Counted from the stretch's first letter, positions 32,745 through 45,713 are shown. The stretch: DNA of 64,000 nt from Ophioceras dolichostomum (GCA_003049485.1 PYST01000013.1:177881-241880), one strand, 5' to 3'. The notes: generated by a model not told the origin, from the letters alone. Numbers and translations are program-made.

Positions 32745-34615
32745 TTATCCCCTGCCACCGCTGACACTCCAGTGGTAGCCATAAATGCGACCACTCTCAT
32801 CTGCCTGACCAGTTTGTTTGCCCTCCTCTCGGCTACTACGCTCTCGAGGCGAGGCATAGGTCCCGTCTATCTGCGTGGCCGCTGCGCCGGCAGTCTTCGT
32901 GTCACTTAGCTCGACCTGGGACTCGTTGGGTTCCTGGTTGCTTCCTCGCGGTTGTGCCTGCGACCTGGGCTTGGGAAAGCGCTTCGTGAGGCTTCGCGGC
33001 AGCGACCAGGGCGAGGTGGAGAAGAGGCGCGGGAACGCTGTCCGCAGCAGCACGCGGATTGCCGGCAGGCTGGCGACGATGATGGAGACGGCGACCTCGA
33101 AGCCGGACCAGATGAGGGCGTCGGTGGCGTCCCACGTCGGGTTGCGGGAGGCGGCGAAGACGAGGATGAAGCGCACGCGGATACAGCTCGTGATCAGGAT
33201 GAAGATGCCGAGGCTGAACATGAATATGACGCCTAGACGCGACCGGAGCGGGACGTTGAGGTGGAAGAGGCTCGGCAGCGGGAGAACCATGACGGCGAGG
33301 TCCTGGGCTATGCTGGAGGAGGCCAGCGCGAGGCCGAGGGCGTTAACGTTGAGACAATGCGGAGAGTGGTCCTCCTGCAGGGCCGAAAGCGGGTTCGCCT
33401 GCCAGCCGAGCCAAACTGACTCGATCGGGATGCACTGCAGTAACTGCAGAAGTAAAAAGACGCAGGTCGAGATGACGATCCAGCCCATCACAACAAACGT
33501 GATCTTCCTGAAGAGGGGCTGTGGGAAGATACGCAGGTAAAAGCACAGTACCGCGATCTTTGTCAAGCCTAGTAGTACGACGTAGAGGCTCTCCCCCGCG
33601 TAGAATATCTGAGGGAATAAATGGTCATCATCAGTGAGAAGAATGAATGCCAGGCCTCAATAGTCAGGCCGGAACAAAAACACTAGACCTACCTTGAGTG
33701 CCTCAGTTACGTCTGCGGGATCCACATACCATATATCTGTCCCGAAAGCCAGATAGCCGGCTGATGGAAGTCGGTAGGGGTTAGTTTGGCATTTTCCTCG
33801 AGTTGTTCAAGTAGCCCGCGCGAAGGAGGAAACCAAGGCTTACCATAATGGCCGCAGAAGAGGAAGGTGATGAACAGTGGCTACACTCTTTGGTCAGATC
33901 ATGCCGATAGTTCTATGAATGGGCCGGACCGAGTTCAGAAAACAAGGGTTAAGGAGGATGCGCCTATCCGTACCAGTATAGATAGAGTGATCCAGTCATC
34001 AAGAGCGAAGCGGGCATTCGTATACCAGCGAGAGTACAGTCGTACGAGAAGCGTGACTAGCGCGACTCCGTGCAGAGCCCCAGCCGCATGGATCTCAACC
34101 TTCCTCAAGCGCCGGGGAAGACCGCACATGTCGGCCTGAAACCCCGCTGTTTCTGGACGATCAAGAAGAGGACGAGTCAGTACCTGGTCTCTTCTCACTC
34201 CATCCATCACTTTGCCTTTCAGATCCAACTGTCACGATGTGTTTTTCAGGGGCAAGAGTTTCCCCGACTTACCAGTGGCATCGAGGCCAGAGCAGTTGGT
34301 AAATACGCAATCCTGAACGATAAGATAGAAGCTCTGGTCGGTACAGAGGCAGGTCGTGTTTGTGATGGCGCACGTGGAGGCGGGGATGGCTCCAATGATG
34401 CAGTTGGTCTAGAAACACTCAGTCCGTTAGGATGTCGTCAGTTTCACTAGACGAGCTCCGAGGCAAAGTGACTAGAGTGACGGGGTCAATATAGATTCCA
34501 ACTGCAGAAGGTCACGCACCCCACATGCCGGCAACCTCGCTAGAGCGTTGGTGAGGTCCGCTCGATATGGCGCCGCGAACGCGAGGAGAAAGAGAGGCAG
34601 CAAGAATGGCTTCAT
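32745..34615 (-). CDS. CFEM-domain PTH11-type seven-transmembrane receptor
   Basis: Six exons on the minus strand: 34615-34520, 34408-34273, 34152-33974, 33880-33844, 33760-33693 and 33608-32745; 459 residues with all phases consistent. Residues 1-19 are a signal peptide (MKPFLLPLFLLAFAAPYRA). A CFEM domain follows, with LPACG, GAIPASTCA, NTTCLCTD and the QDCVFTNCSG cysteines. Then come membrane helices (LHGVALVTLLVRLYSRWYTN, FALDDWITLSIL, PLFITFLFCGHY, and more up to GFEVAVSIIVASLPAIRVLL). The FxxDDW motif and the AFGTDIW / EALK / YLRIFP sequence order are typical of the PTH11 (rhodopsin-like, DUF) family. The C-terminal ~90 residues are a polar cytosolic tail. In Magnaporthe, PTH11 senses surfaces during appressorium formation; the ligand here is unknown. 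Confidence 0.88.
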
Positions 34616-36505
34616 CTTCCACGGGGTAGGAGAGCTGTCTCGCGCCCTCGGAGCCTCGTGTAGATTTGTAGAGTTCTATAGCGGTGCGAGACTCGCGTGG
34701 GTGTTTTTCAGAGAATTATCTGGCACATGGAAGGATGCCTGCTTGATTGAATAAATAGCTAGCAGCCTACCGGGTAGATGAGGGACTTAGGCAGAGACCG
34801 TCCAATCAACAAACTACCTGACCATACATGCTCCGAAGCAAACACGGCCAACGTTCCATGTGTGAATCGGCTGCCAAATGGCAAACAACGGGCGCGGGCG
34901 CGGACGCGGGACGGGCACCGTCTCCTCTGGCCAATCACGATCGGGTCGTGACCCTGAGCAGGCCAGCCATAAAAGGGGGGACAGTCAACCGACTGTTCGG
35001 AAGCGTTGCGGGGTGCAGGGGCTGGCCTGCGACGCCCATGTGCCACGTAAGGCCTTCTCGTTTTTGAAGATTGCACAACATGGACACGAATATGTTGTGT
35101 TTCCCAGGTACCCATTCCATGCATTGCCTCGCATACGAAACGAACCTGCTATATGAGACTCGGTATCGTGTTGGCGGTGACCGGTATGCGCAGGTAGAGG
35201 CCATGCATAACCATATGAGCTTCCGGCTTTTCAGCAAACACGGCGAACTTTCGCTAGTGGCCAGGCAAGCAGGGCTTCCGTGCTTCACCAACAGCAGCCC
35301 ACTGAGGCCCGTATTCCCCAACCAGTGTTCCGGGAAGAAAGAAGGGCTTGCGAAGGGGAAAACGAGGTCTTACCGGGGGGGAAGCAGTGAATCAAGAGAT
35401 GGGATGACATGTTTGCGAGTCATGGTCTGCGCGGGCGGTTCGATCCAACCGCTCCCGTTTCTGTAATCCGGCCGGCTCGCCTGATGAGACATCCCAGAAA
35501 GGAAAGGGCAGCAAACAACGACATGCGCTTCTCTGCACGATGCCGTCGAGGCGGCCGTTAGAGATGAGGCTGACCATTGCAAACGGCCACCCAACTCTTA
35601 CACGACCGGCCACCTGATCTCGGTCTCTGATTCGCTTGGCTGGGCTGGGTTTGAAGAGAATTCATCACATCAAAACCCTCGAAACACTTGGCCGATGGTT
35701 GACCCTGGTGGCGTCTGAATAAGAATAACGTGTCGGAATGTTAAAACTGATAAAGGACGCGACCCACCAGTTCGCACGTCCACGAGGTGTGAAATCTAAG
35801 AAGGAAAAGAAAGAATTGAAGAACCGTCGTCGTGAGGTTGGGCACGGGATGGGATGTCAGGAAACCTAAAAAGGAGAACAGGTTCGCAGCACGTGACGGG
35901 CCATGTGGGCCTCTGCATGGTCCGAAACAATGCCAAGACCTGGCTCGGCCATTGACTCGGCGACCGAGTATGGGGGAGAGCTGCAGGATTGGTGCGGAGA
36001 TGTCCGATACCGCCGAGCAGGATCAACGGGTAGCATTACTAAAAATTGGCCGACTGACGACTATCTTTGCGTGGCGCCCGCTATCCCATCGGCAAACCGT
36101 TCCTCGTCGGTCATGACATTTTCTATTTATCTCGGAGTTGCGAGCATCCACAGCATCAGTCCCGAGAGACACACGGAGTTCACCACACCTCCTCGAGGAC
36201 CTCTCAGCTCCAGCCGCTTGTCCCGCCCCATCTAGCGCCTCAGGTTCCGCGGCGCTGGGAAAGACACCAGCACACCAGCCTCACTCATTTGAGACAAAGC
36301 CTCCTCTGTGATTGGTCATTTTGGCCTGCCTGTCCTCGGATGTAAGGAACGTGGCAGACACAGCTTGTTGGGAACACACAAAGTTTCGAGGCTTGGTTGG
36401 CTCGGGCCGGCGTTACTGCGTCGAACGTTGAAAAAGTCGGCACATATTCCTGGTAAGGGTCCATAGACCATTGGCCGCTTGCCTGCCCACCCGCCACCAG
36501 CCACT
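34616..36505. other. Intergenic between CFEM receptor and second zinc-cluster gene
   Basis: Divergent genes on both sides, so this 1.9 kb carries both promoters. No coding region, tRNA or repeat was recognised. A GGTTCGATCC string at about 35437 was examined as a tRNA B-box and rejected. Confidence 0.5.
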
Positions 36506-39364
36506 ATGCCGGAGCCTCAGGACTCGGCCCGTGCCGCCTCCCCTCCGACTTCTCCGAGGACCGAGCGGGTTGGTGCAGCTGCGGCTGGTGGTGCTGCGGG
36601 GAGCGTTCGCGATGAACAGGGGGATGGTCTAGAGTCTGGCCCATCCTCGCCTGCCACTAAGGACGGGGGTGATGACGACAAGGGCGAGCAGGATCAGCCG
36701 CCCCGGAAGAGACAGAGGGTCCGGCTGTCCTGCTTGATCTGCAGACGCAGGAAGCTGTCGTGCGATCGCGGCTTTCCGTGCGAGCGCTGCATCAAGTCAG
36801 GCACGCCGGAGCTGTGCAACTACGAGACCCGGCCGGGCCTCGCCCCGCCCGCCAAGAACGGCCTCTCCCAGGGCGCGCTCTCCACTTTTGAGTCCCGAAT
36901 GTCCTTCACGCCGGGGCCCGGCGACTACCGAAAGGATTTGACTGCCAGGGACAGCGATAGGATCCGCCGTCTTGAATCCGAGGTCTCCCAGCTCAAGCAG
37001 CTGCTCCTCTCCAAGCACGGTGGCTCGCTCGATGGCAGCAGCATGACCCTCAATGGCGGCTCTCCCGCCGATCACAAGGTGGACGACCAGGATGCGGATG
37101 TCGTGCCCGGCACCCCGCCTCGCCTCTTGAGCAACCATGAGCAGGACCGTGCCGCCGAGGAGGATGAGCTGCGGTTTTTCAGAGGCAAAGAGTTCAAGAC
37201 CCGCTACTTCGGGCCCCACAATGCCTGCATGGCTTTCAGCGAGGTATCATTTACCCTTGTCCTTCCTTAATGCACTCCTAAATTGCATGAGCAGATATTG
37301 TTTCCCGTACTTGGCAGCTTGGTCACACAGTCTAACATGGAACCTCGAAAACAACCCATAGCTCACTGGCCTTTGCCCCTTCATGAAAGAGACGGCAGAG
37401 GAATGGCTGAACCCGCTCCGGATCCACCACAACACCAAGGACCGCAACATGCGCCGCCAGGAGAGGGAGCTGAGGCTCTTGGAGCCCGACATGACTCTCG
37501 AGGCCATGCTCCCCTCCAGGCAGGAGACAGATGCGCTGGTGGCCGTGTATCTCGACCAGTTCGAGCAAGTCCACCGTATCATACACGTGCCCAGCTTCCG
37601 GCGGGCCTATGCACGGTATTGGGACCCAGTGCTCCCACGCGCGGCATCTTTCACAGCCCTGCTACTTGCCATAATGGCTATCTCGAGCTGCCTTCACGGC
37701 AACTCGTCTGGCGTGCTGGTTGGCACCGTGTCTCAGGCGCACCATAACGCCGAGAAGTGGACCAACGCTTGTGAGGACTGGTGTCGTCGCCAGAGCGAGA
37801 AGCACCGCAAGCTAGTCCACTACCAGATAGCTTGTCTCATCTACCTCTCCAAGCGTGTCAACATCATCAAGAAGAAGCGGTTCTGGAAGAATGCAGGCGC
37901 ACTAGTCCAGGACGGCATCTCGGTGGGTCTGCACCGCGATCCGGACCACATCAGTGAGAAGATCTCGGTTTACAACCAGGAGATGCGCCGGCGGCTTTGG
38001 GCTACGATGCAAGAGTTCGACCTCCAGGCGTCGTTCGACCATGGACTGCCCAGCCTGCTGAGCAGCCTACACTTTGACATCAGCCCGCCGCGCAACATCA
38101 ACGACGAGGACTTTGACGAAGACTCGACCTCGCTGCCACCGTCGAAGCCTCCTACGGCCTACACATTCTGCTCCTTCCAGAATGTCAGCCGTCAGAGCCT
38201 GCCGCTTCGGCTGGAGCTGAGTCGCGTGTTGACAGGCCCGCCAGAGGAGCTCGACTACGAGCGCGTAATTCGGTATACGAACCAGATCACGCAGGAGATC
38301 GACTCGCTTCCCTCGTGGGACCTTGCCCCGGGCCAGGTGGACCAGGAGGTGGCGAGGACGGCGGCCAGCGGTTCCTTGCCGGGAAAACCCAACCCTGTGG
38401 TCGCGTCACGCAAGCCGTTGCTGGCGTACACGCTTCTCCACATCCAGCTCCGGCAATACATCATCCCACTCCACCAGCCCTACCTGCGTTTGCGCAAGAC
38501 GAACTCCAAGTACCAGTACTCCGAGATCGTGTACTACAACGCCGCGCGCGACATGGTCCTCCTACACCACAAGCTCCACGAGCAGGGCGTGCGTACGCTA
38601 CACTTTCTCCGCGAGGACGTGCTAACGCTGTCCATCAATCTCTGCAGCGTCACCATGCTGCAGCCGCGCGGCTCGACCAACATGGTGATGGTCAACGCCG
38701 AGCACACGCTCCGCCTGCTGGAGAAGTGCCTCGCCATGCGCGAGGACCGCGTGCTGCGCTGCGGGAACCACGAGCCGTGGGCCTACTCCATCATGTGCGC
38801 CGCCTACGGCCTGCTCGAGGCCCACCTCGGCACCAAGACGTCGGAGACGGCCAAGGCCGCCGCCGCGGAGCGCTTCATCAACCTGCACTACAGGCTCGTC
38901 AAGGGCGAGAACCCGCCCGCGTCGTCGATCCAGTCGATCCAGTCGAACAGGGCGCCGCTGCCGTTTGAGGCGCCGGAGAGGCACAAAGTAAGTTCCCCTC
39001 TTCATATCCCGTTTGGCGCGGCCTGCCCAGAAAAGCCTGGACGAAAAACCGTGCTGACAGTGGAATGAATCCATGTAGTCCATGACCCCGTTCGCGATTC
39101 CGAGCTCTCAGGGCTCCGCCATCCACGGCGCGAACCCCGCCGATGCGCCTCCCACACCGTGGTGGATCAACCCGGTGCCAGACCCGAATGTAAGTGTAGA
39201 TTCAGAGGTGGCCCTGTGTGTCTCGGAGTTGCGACTAACGCTCCACCGTCTGGTAGATATCTTCGTTCCCGCAACAGCCGCCGCTTAGCCAGGAGTTCAA
39301 CTTTGATATGCTGGGCTTGAACCTGAACGATCTTTGGAACGATGGCAACTGGGGCTTCCAGTGA
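36506..39364 (+). CDS. Zn(II)2Cys6 transcription factor with fungal-specific middle domain
   Basis: Four exons, 36506-37243, 37362-38987, 39079-39189 and 39257-39364, give 860 residues. An acidic/Gly-Ala-rich start leads to the zinc cluster CLICRRRKLSCDRGFPCERC followed by a sixth Cys in ELCNYE (about residues 76-110). A short leucine-zipper-like helix (RIRRLESEVSQLKQLLLSK) is the probable dimer interface. The large middle domain of fungal regulators follows, with YLDQFEQVHRIIHVPSFRRA and MRRRLWATMQEFDLQASFDHG; the RRRLW.....D pattern is diagnostic. The C-terminus, ending LGLNLNDLWNDGNWGFQ, is acidic/aromatic and could be an activation segment. Target genes cannot be inferred from this context. 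Confidence 0.9.
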
Positions 39365-40044
39365 TGGGTGGCGAGGCATTCTTCCGTAAAAATTTACGCG
39401 CTCGGCCCAGTGAGGAGAGTGTAACTAAATGACCGCCTCAATGCCGGAGGCTTTACAACAGATACAGACGAACTAAGGACAAAGGTACAGGAACAATCGG
39501 GATGGATGCAATACGTAGAGGTTTTCTCTTGATTTTGTTTGCAGTGTACAAAAGGTGGCTGACTTCTAGTCGAGTAGGGGTGGCAATTGGCAATTTCTTG
39601 TACCGCGATATACCCTACTCTTAGCGGTCGAGGTCTTCTCTTCTCCATGATTGACACTTCCCCAGTGCTCGATGTCGGGTCGTCCTGTTGCCCAACTTCC
39701 AGTTGTAATTGCCTCGAATGTTGCGATATCATCGCGACTTCCGGGTGCAGTTAATGGACCACCGTTGGGAGGGAAGGAGCAGGATGGATGAGTCGAGCCA
39801 TTTGAAATGTCGACACAGTCTGGGCGGGCACCCGCCAAAGCCGCCTCTGCACACGGGCGAGGACGGCGACATCATTTTTGCCTGTTCCTTTACGTGTTGG
39901 ATGTACGCTATTCGCACTGGTTATTGGCGTCTCGGTTCAGCCGGGGTGACTTTGTTCCCAGCACTTGCACTTATTTGCACTTTGTGCCTCCTCCTCGGGA
40001 TGCACTGAGACATTCCTTTGTTCGTCGCCCGTGGCTGTCACGCA
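39365..40044. other. Intergenic between zinc-cluster gene and large disordered-protein gene
   Basis: Contains the 3' end of the regulator and the promoter of the next gene on the same strand. Nothing else seen. Confidence 0.5.
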
Positions 40045-43000
40045 ATGGACGTCTTCTGCTGCTGCGGCCGGCGCCACTCTTCCAAACGCAAAGCAAAGGG
40101 ATCTTCACCGCCCGCATCTGGCGGCGCCGCCCCAGAATCGTTGCCGACGGTGCCGCCTCCGGCCGTCCTCGCCACTCCGTCCTCTACACCACTCTTCCGG
40201 CGACCGCCGCCCGATCTGCCCATGCCGGGTCACATATCCAGCCTGTCGAGCTCGTCTCTGATGCGGACCGCCCCGATCCCTGCTGCCGCCGTTGCCGCCC
40301 TCGAGCCGGTGGAGATCAGCGAGCTGGTCATCGATGACTCAGATAGCGGCGGCGAGTTGTCATCGCGGCGAAGGGGCAAGAAAAAGCGACCCTCGAGCAC
40401 ACTTGAATTTGTCAAAGCTCGCATTCGACGCCGCGTCTCGCAGGATTCGCTGCGGAGACAGTCCAGGGCCACCGTCGGGAGCAGCAACGAGGAGCTGGCC
40501 AGACGGGCCGAGCTGAGACGCCTCAGGCACAAGAGGATTCAAGAGGAGCTACAGACTGATGACGCTCAAGACGGCCAAAATGATGGCCCATCAATGGCAA
40601 GATTCTCGCTGCCGGGCACTGAACAGCTCCATGGTGGTGGGCCTCGGGACCACATCGAGTTTTCCGTCGCGCAGACAGGAGGGGAGCCCCATTCGACCGA
40701 TCTTCAGAAGGTCTATTCCAGGAGGCGAGCTATGACTGGGAGGTCAAGCCGGTCTGCGACGCTAACCGCCGGCGGCAGTGCACGAAGTCGAAGAGCCAGT
40801 TGCCCGGGGTCGCTGAACACCGATAAGGGGGGTAGATCTACACGCGCGGCATCACGCGCCAGCGGCCTCGATACCACGAGCTCGCTCCCTCACCTTCCCT
40901 CCACATCTCCGAGTCTGCCGAGTGGGACGAGATCATTGTATTTCTCGCTGCAAGGCTCCTCCGGCACTGATGAGCGCAGTGGTACGCCGATATCCAGCGG
41001 GCAAGCAATCACTGCCGTCGTCGTTAGTGGAGGATTCGTTCCCAAAGATCTTACTAGACTGGGAGCATCAGAGAACAAGCCCCCAGACGGTCACTCGCAA
41101 CCTAAGTCCACCCAGCCCACTTCGGCCCGCCAGCCCCTCACCTCACGACCGACCTCTCCGGCCCAGATATCCGGCTTCCCACAAAGTCCAGAACCCGACG
41201 ACTCTCCCTTGAGCGTTTGGCTTCGAAGCCAGGTGCTCTGCACACGGTCGGAGTCGGCAAACTCCAACGAACATCGGCCCGACACCGGGATCAACCATGA
41301 TGGAGCTGGTCTGTTCGAAACGCCAGGGGACGTCCTACCGCAGAAGATGCCGAGTCTGGACATGGGTGGGCCTATATCAGCACGCAACGAAAGTGCTGAG
41401 GCCTCAGGGGCAATTCACTATCGCCATGCCGGTACTCGTCAAGCTCAACATCATCAAGTCGAGGTGGCAGATGGCTCGCACGGCTCAGCTCCCATCAAAC
41501 CAGATCTCCGAGGCGGGTTCTTAAGAGTAGCAGATGCCGCGCACATGCGCCTCCCTAATTCGTGGATTTCAGGTCAATGCTACCGGCCTTTTGAGCACCA
41601 TCAGGACACACGCAAACTTGAAGCCTCGCCCAATGCCGTTACCGCCGCAAGCATGCAGGCGCAAACCATCAGCTCCAATTCTCACAGACGCTCCAAGTCT
41701 GTGGGAACGTTAAGGGGTCCTTCGGGAAAGCCCTCATCGGCCACATCGTTGCAACCCGAACTCAAACGTAAGTGGCTCGATTACTTCTGAGGACATAGTC
41801 AGAGTTTACTAAGTAGAATCATTCTCTTATAACAGCACCATGCTCCGCGTTCGAATCCCGAGATACTTCTAAGTCGCCGAAAAGCTCATATAGAACGGCT
41901 CGGAACAGCATATCAGGATCGAGTCTCCCTGCTCCGGGTCTCCACAGACCTCCCACCAACGACGCGGCCTCGGCGGTACTATCCGATGCATCAAGTTTTC
42001 GCCGACGAGAAGCTGAGCTGCAGACCATCCCAACAAGGTTTGGCGAATCAGTTGCTCGCCGGAAGGCCAGTCTTCACACCGTCAGCCGATTCCGCGAGGA
42101 ATTCGGCGACACAGCCCCGGAGGCGCCCGTACGCAAGACGTCAATCCTGTCCAGACTCCACCTTACCATTCCGAAGAGAGCGAGGCTGGCGTCGAGAGAA
42201 TGCGATGGCGACGATGGCGCCAGCACAGATAGGCCGTCACTCCAGTGGAGCCAGTACTCAAGCATGAGGAGCGCTGCGGCCTCGCGGCTGAGCTACAGAT
42301 CGCCATCTCACCTTGGCCTGCCACTTTCCGATCGCTACGGCAGTAGCCGGGACGAGTCCGCAGAAGATGTTTGGCGGCGGGCAATTCGGGCAGAGGCCGA
42401 GGAACGGAGCTCGATGGCTCGCCGAAGCAGCCGCTACAGCAATCGGACCCCTTCTATGGTGGAAAATTTCCTAGAGTCGGACATTCCCCGTTCGAACCAA
42501 CCGAGCCTCCGTGTTCCCGTCAGCCGGGAACAAAGCAAGAGCGGAGATACCTCGCGGGTCTCCCCGATGTGTACATCGCCTGCGCTTAGACACTACGACA
42601 CCCAACTCAGTCAGAGCCTTGAGAGGTCGAGCAGAGTTCTGGAGGACTGGTCCCGCCAGAACCAGGACGCCACACCTCTCCCAAGACCGAGCAACACGTT
42701 TACTCCTCTCAGGAGAATATCTGAAGTCCCCAAGTCGTGGGCGAGGTTTCCCTCCCACACCCGAACCCAGCGGAACGGCCCGGCGGGCTCGGCGGACGAC
42801 GTGACCGCGCGAGACTTCGCGGCGGCAGGTTCCTCAACGCAACGAGCTGAGGACAAGCCCGTGTGGTTGACGGACAAGAGTGGCAATAGTTCTTCGTCCA
42901 AGGACTCGAATGGGAGACCTAGGAAGGCGGCGAAGAAATGGGGCAGGATGCTCAAAGCGTCCATTCGCAAGATGCTCCCTTCTCGGGGGCCTCGCTCGAT

Positions 43001-43733
43001 TGAGAGGCAATCGAGCGCAAGGGGATCCCGCAGGAGCAGCTGCCAGACCGGCGGCTACCTCGAGTATCCGGAGCTGGAGATCCTCCCCACCGACGCTGGG
43101 TTCAAAGAGCTCCGGGCTCTTGAGCACGAGGTAGAGTCGATCAGGGCTAGCCCTCATCCTTACCGACAGCCCCTTTCTCCCCTTGACCTGGGAGGAGCCG
43201 ACCATGGCCCCTCAGCGCCGCGGTCGAGGATGGTGTCCGTTCGCCATGGGGATCCTGTTCATTACTCAGAAAGGCCGGACGGCCAGCCCGAGAGCTCAGG
43301 GGCTGCGGCAGAAAAATTCGGGATTCAGGCTTCCAAATCGGCCACTGTCAGAGCCATCTCCACGCCGTCGCCACATCGACGACTCCCATCACCTCTCATT
43401 CCCTTGGAGAAAACCGGGGGCGGGGAGGAAGAACAAGACACCAGTGCTACAAACTCAGAGCAGTTCGTCACTCCGCTCAGCGGGCCGTCCGTGGGAAACA
43501 GCCGTGGGTCATCCGCCAGCCCCGTCGGTTGTGGTATCGCCGCCGCCTCCGATCTCAACAACAACAACACCAACACCAACAACAACGACAACGCCGACGA
43601 CGACGCCACCTCGGGCAAGAGCTGGTCTACCGTCATCAACACCAGCCGGTCGGGCACCGAATTGAACGGTGCTTGGCGGCAGGCTCAGACGCATCCGGTT
43701 ATCACCATCAATAGCCACCAGACAAGCAGTTGA
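40045..43733 (+). CDS. Large Ser/Arg-rich low-complexity protein, function unknown
   Basis: Two exons, 40045-41767 and 41836-43733 (intron GTAAGT..CAG, phase 1), give 1,206 residues. I do not recognise a domain. The N-terminus MDVFCCCGRRHSSKRKAKG has three adjacent cysteines followed by basic residues, a pattern compatible with palmitoylation and membrane attachment. The rest is rich in Ser, Arg, Pro and Gly, with likely helical basic segments (STLEFVKARIRRRVSQDSLR; ELARRAELRRLRHKRIQEEL; KKWGRMLKASIRKMLPS) that could be phospho-regulated. An Asn/Thr/Asp-rich tract lies near the C-terminus (about 43555-43620). Such proteins in fungi are often cortical or signalling scaffolds, but this is only a guess. 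Codon bias is good throughout and the splice join keeps the frame. Confidence 0.75.
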
Positions 43734-44663
43734 CGATGACGATAATAGGGGCGGTCCCCTCACCGCTGCTCGTTAAATCCTGCTGTCTCCGTGGAGGGGC
43801 AATGATTTTTTTATTCTTCATCGTTGGCGTCTTTTTCGATTCTTCGATCTGGCGCGGTTGCAGCAACAGCATAATGCAGGAGCTTGTTTAAGCGGCGGGC
43901 ATAGGGAAAGTCCAACGATAATTTTGCTCATGTTCTACGCTACTCAGTAACGATTCAGTCCCAGCTTCGATTTGCTTACGGGATGGCGAGAGTGTCAAAG
44001 GAAAGCAAAGGTGCGTAGCCAACGGAGGCTGGCTGCATGGAGGAGTCGATGGAGTGATGGAATAGGAGGATGGATGATGGGAGATGTTAGACAAAAGAAA
44101 TCTTTACAGCATTACTACATACTACCTACCTTGGTAATCACCTACATTACCGACCGACCTAGCAGTTTTGCTTATCTGTTGCTTTGGGATACGAGGTTGC
44201 AATATCTCATGTTTTTGTTTCATCCGGGTTGTCCATGATAGATTTATTTTGTTCGCAAGGGGGAGGGTGGAGGGCTACTGTTGCATGAAATCTTGTTTTC
44301 TTTGTCCCTCAAACCAAACCTACCTAGAGCACTACAAGGAGCCACATTCCGGCTAGTACTTATTCGCCTGGGTAATCGTCGCAAGCTTCGCAAAGTATCT
44401 AGTTAGATCGATCACTTAAAGCCATTGCCTCTCATCTTAAGGCTGCTACCCGCGGGTTGATTGTGTGGTATTTGCTACACTCATTGCGATGAATACCTAC
44501 CTAGATAGGTACCTTATCTAGGTCGCAGGTATAGACTAGGAGGGAGAGTAAGGGGTATCGATAAAGGAGAGAGAGAGGGAGATGAGAGAGACAGGAGGAT
44601 CAATTCTTTTTTTTTCTTTCTCTTGAAGGAAGGAGGGAGTTAACTGCCTTTGCTTGCTTCAAT
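43734..44663. other. Intergenic: convergent 3' regions
   Basis: Between the large low-complexity gene and the prefoldin gene. Contains CTACCTAGATAGGTACC-type words (about 44494-44523) and a purine-rich (GA) stretch at about 44560-44600. No coding signal. Confidence 0.5.
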
Positions 44664-45374
44664 TCATGTCTCCAGCTGAATGCTCTTCCCGAAGCGGGCG
44701 TAGAGTTCCACCTTGAGCTGCGTCATCTCCTCGCGGATGCTGCCCAGGGAGGACTCCAGATCTTCGATGTGGCCCTCCAGCTTGGACGCCGACAGGCCGA
44801 GCATCTCCTGCGCCTGGGGCACGGCGACGTGGAAGAAGGCGTCGCCGACCTTGTATCTGGAGGTAGGTGGCGGTCATCAGTTGGGCTGAGTCTCTGCAGG
44901 CAAGACTGCGTCGGAGGAGGTTAGTCGGTCTGAGGGTGTTTGTACTTACGGGACGGTGTCGTCTTCGTCGGCGAGTTCGAGCTCCATGGTTATGTCGTCT
45001 ATTTCCTCCTTCTCCTTCTGTGGGTTTTTGATGTGACTTCTTTAGTTCCGGTCGCCAGGTCGAGAAGAGTAGACAGCGAGAAGGGGGAATGAGGTGAGAT
45101 ATTTGAAAGTCGTCAGGAAAGAGAAAAAAATAAATCCGTACTTACGTTTTTTGTCTTGAGTTCCTCTTCTAGTAGAAGCTCTCGCTGATGCAGCTTACTG
45201 AAGCGGTTGATCTTGTCTTGATCCTCACGGCGCACCTCGACTTCCTCCCCAGCCGCCTCCTCGTCTTCCTTCGTCAACTAAGAGGCGACTCCGTTAACTT
45301 TCCAGAACTTTGAGAAGCGGGCGCGAAGTATTAGTGTGGGCTACCTAGGACGAACTTACCATTCGCCGCTGCAT
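44664..45374 (-). CDS. gim3: Prefoldin subunit 4
   Basis: Four exons on the minus strand, 45374-45360, 45277-45146, 45017-44950 and 44856-44664, give 135 residues, the usual length. The first exon encodes only MQRRM. The assembled chain (MQRRMLTKEDEEAAGEEVEV, DQDKINRFSKLHQRELLLEE, ELADEDDTVPYKVGDAFFHV) is the beta-prefoldin fold of subunit 4: two long coiled-coil helices around a beta hairpin. The C-terminus reads EEMTQLKVELYARFGKSIQL. Prefoldin is a cytosolic hexamer that hands unfolded actin and tubulin to the CCT chaperonin. All splice sites are GT..AG and the phases agree; the small first exon is supported by the family's conserved start. Confidence 0.93.
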
Positions 45375-45713
45375 GATGGTTGAAATCTCTGAGAAGTCCC
45401 AGAAGTTTCAGGGTTACTTGGTAGTATCTCTGCAGGACGACTTCTGGTTAGGCACCCAGGGTGTGAAGCTCTTGTTCATCCCACCCTGCTCGAAGGCGTA
45501 CTGTGCAAGTTCGACAGTGCGCAATATTCCTAGCACATGTATGGTGGGGTCAGTCCTGACGTTGTGAGCTTAGCGGCATTTGCCGTTAGAACCCCCACGG
45601 CTGAGATACCAAACAAACAAATGACAGCGGTGCCAGTTCCGGGCATCAGCAAGCACGCGACCATCCACGACGACGCGCTCCAGGAGCAACGACAAGGCAG
45701 CACCCCGATCATA
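45375..45713. promoter_or_regulatory. Divergent promoter region of prefoldin 4 and CENP-W genes
   Basis: 339 bp between two divergent start codons. It holds both promoters and leaders. No specific site identified. Confidence 0.5.

Noticed and set aside
35430..35462. Possible tRNA T-arm (GGTTCGATCC)
   Set aside because: Flanking bases do not form a 5-bp T stem around a 7-nt loop and no acceptor or anticodon arms are present.
38315..38968. 217-codon alternative-frame product in the second zinc-cluster gene
   Set aside because: Pro/Arg/Ala-rich shadow of the correct frame.
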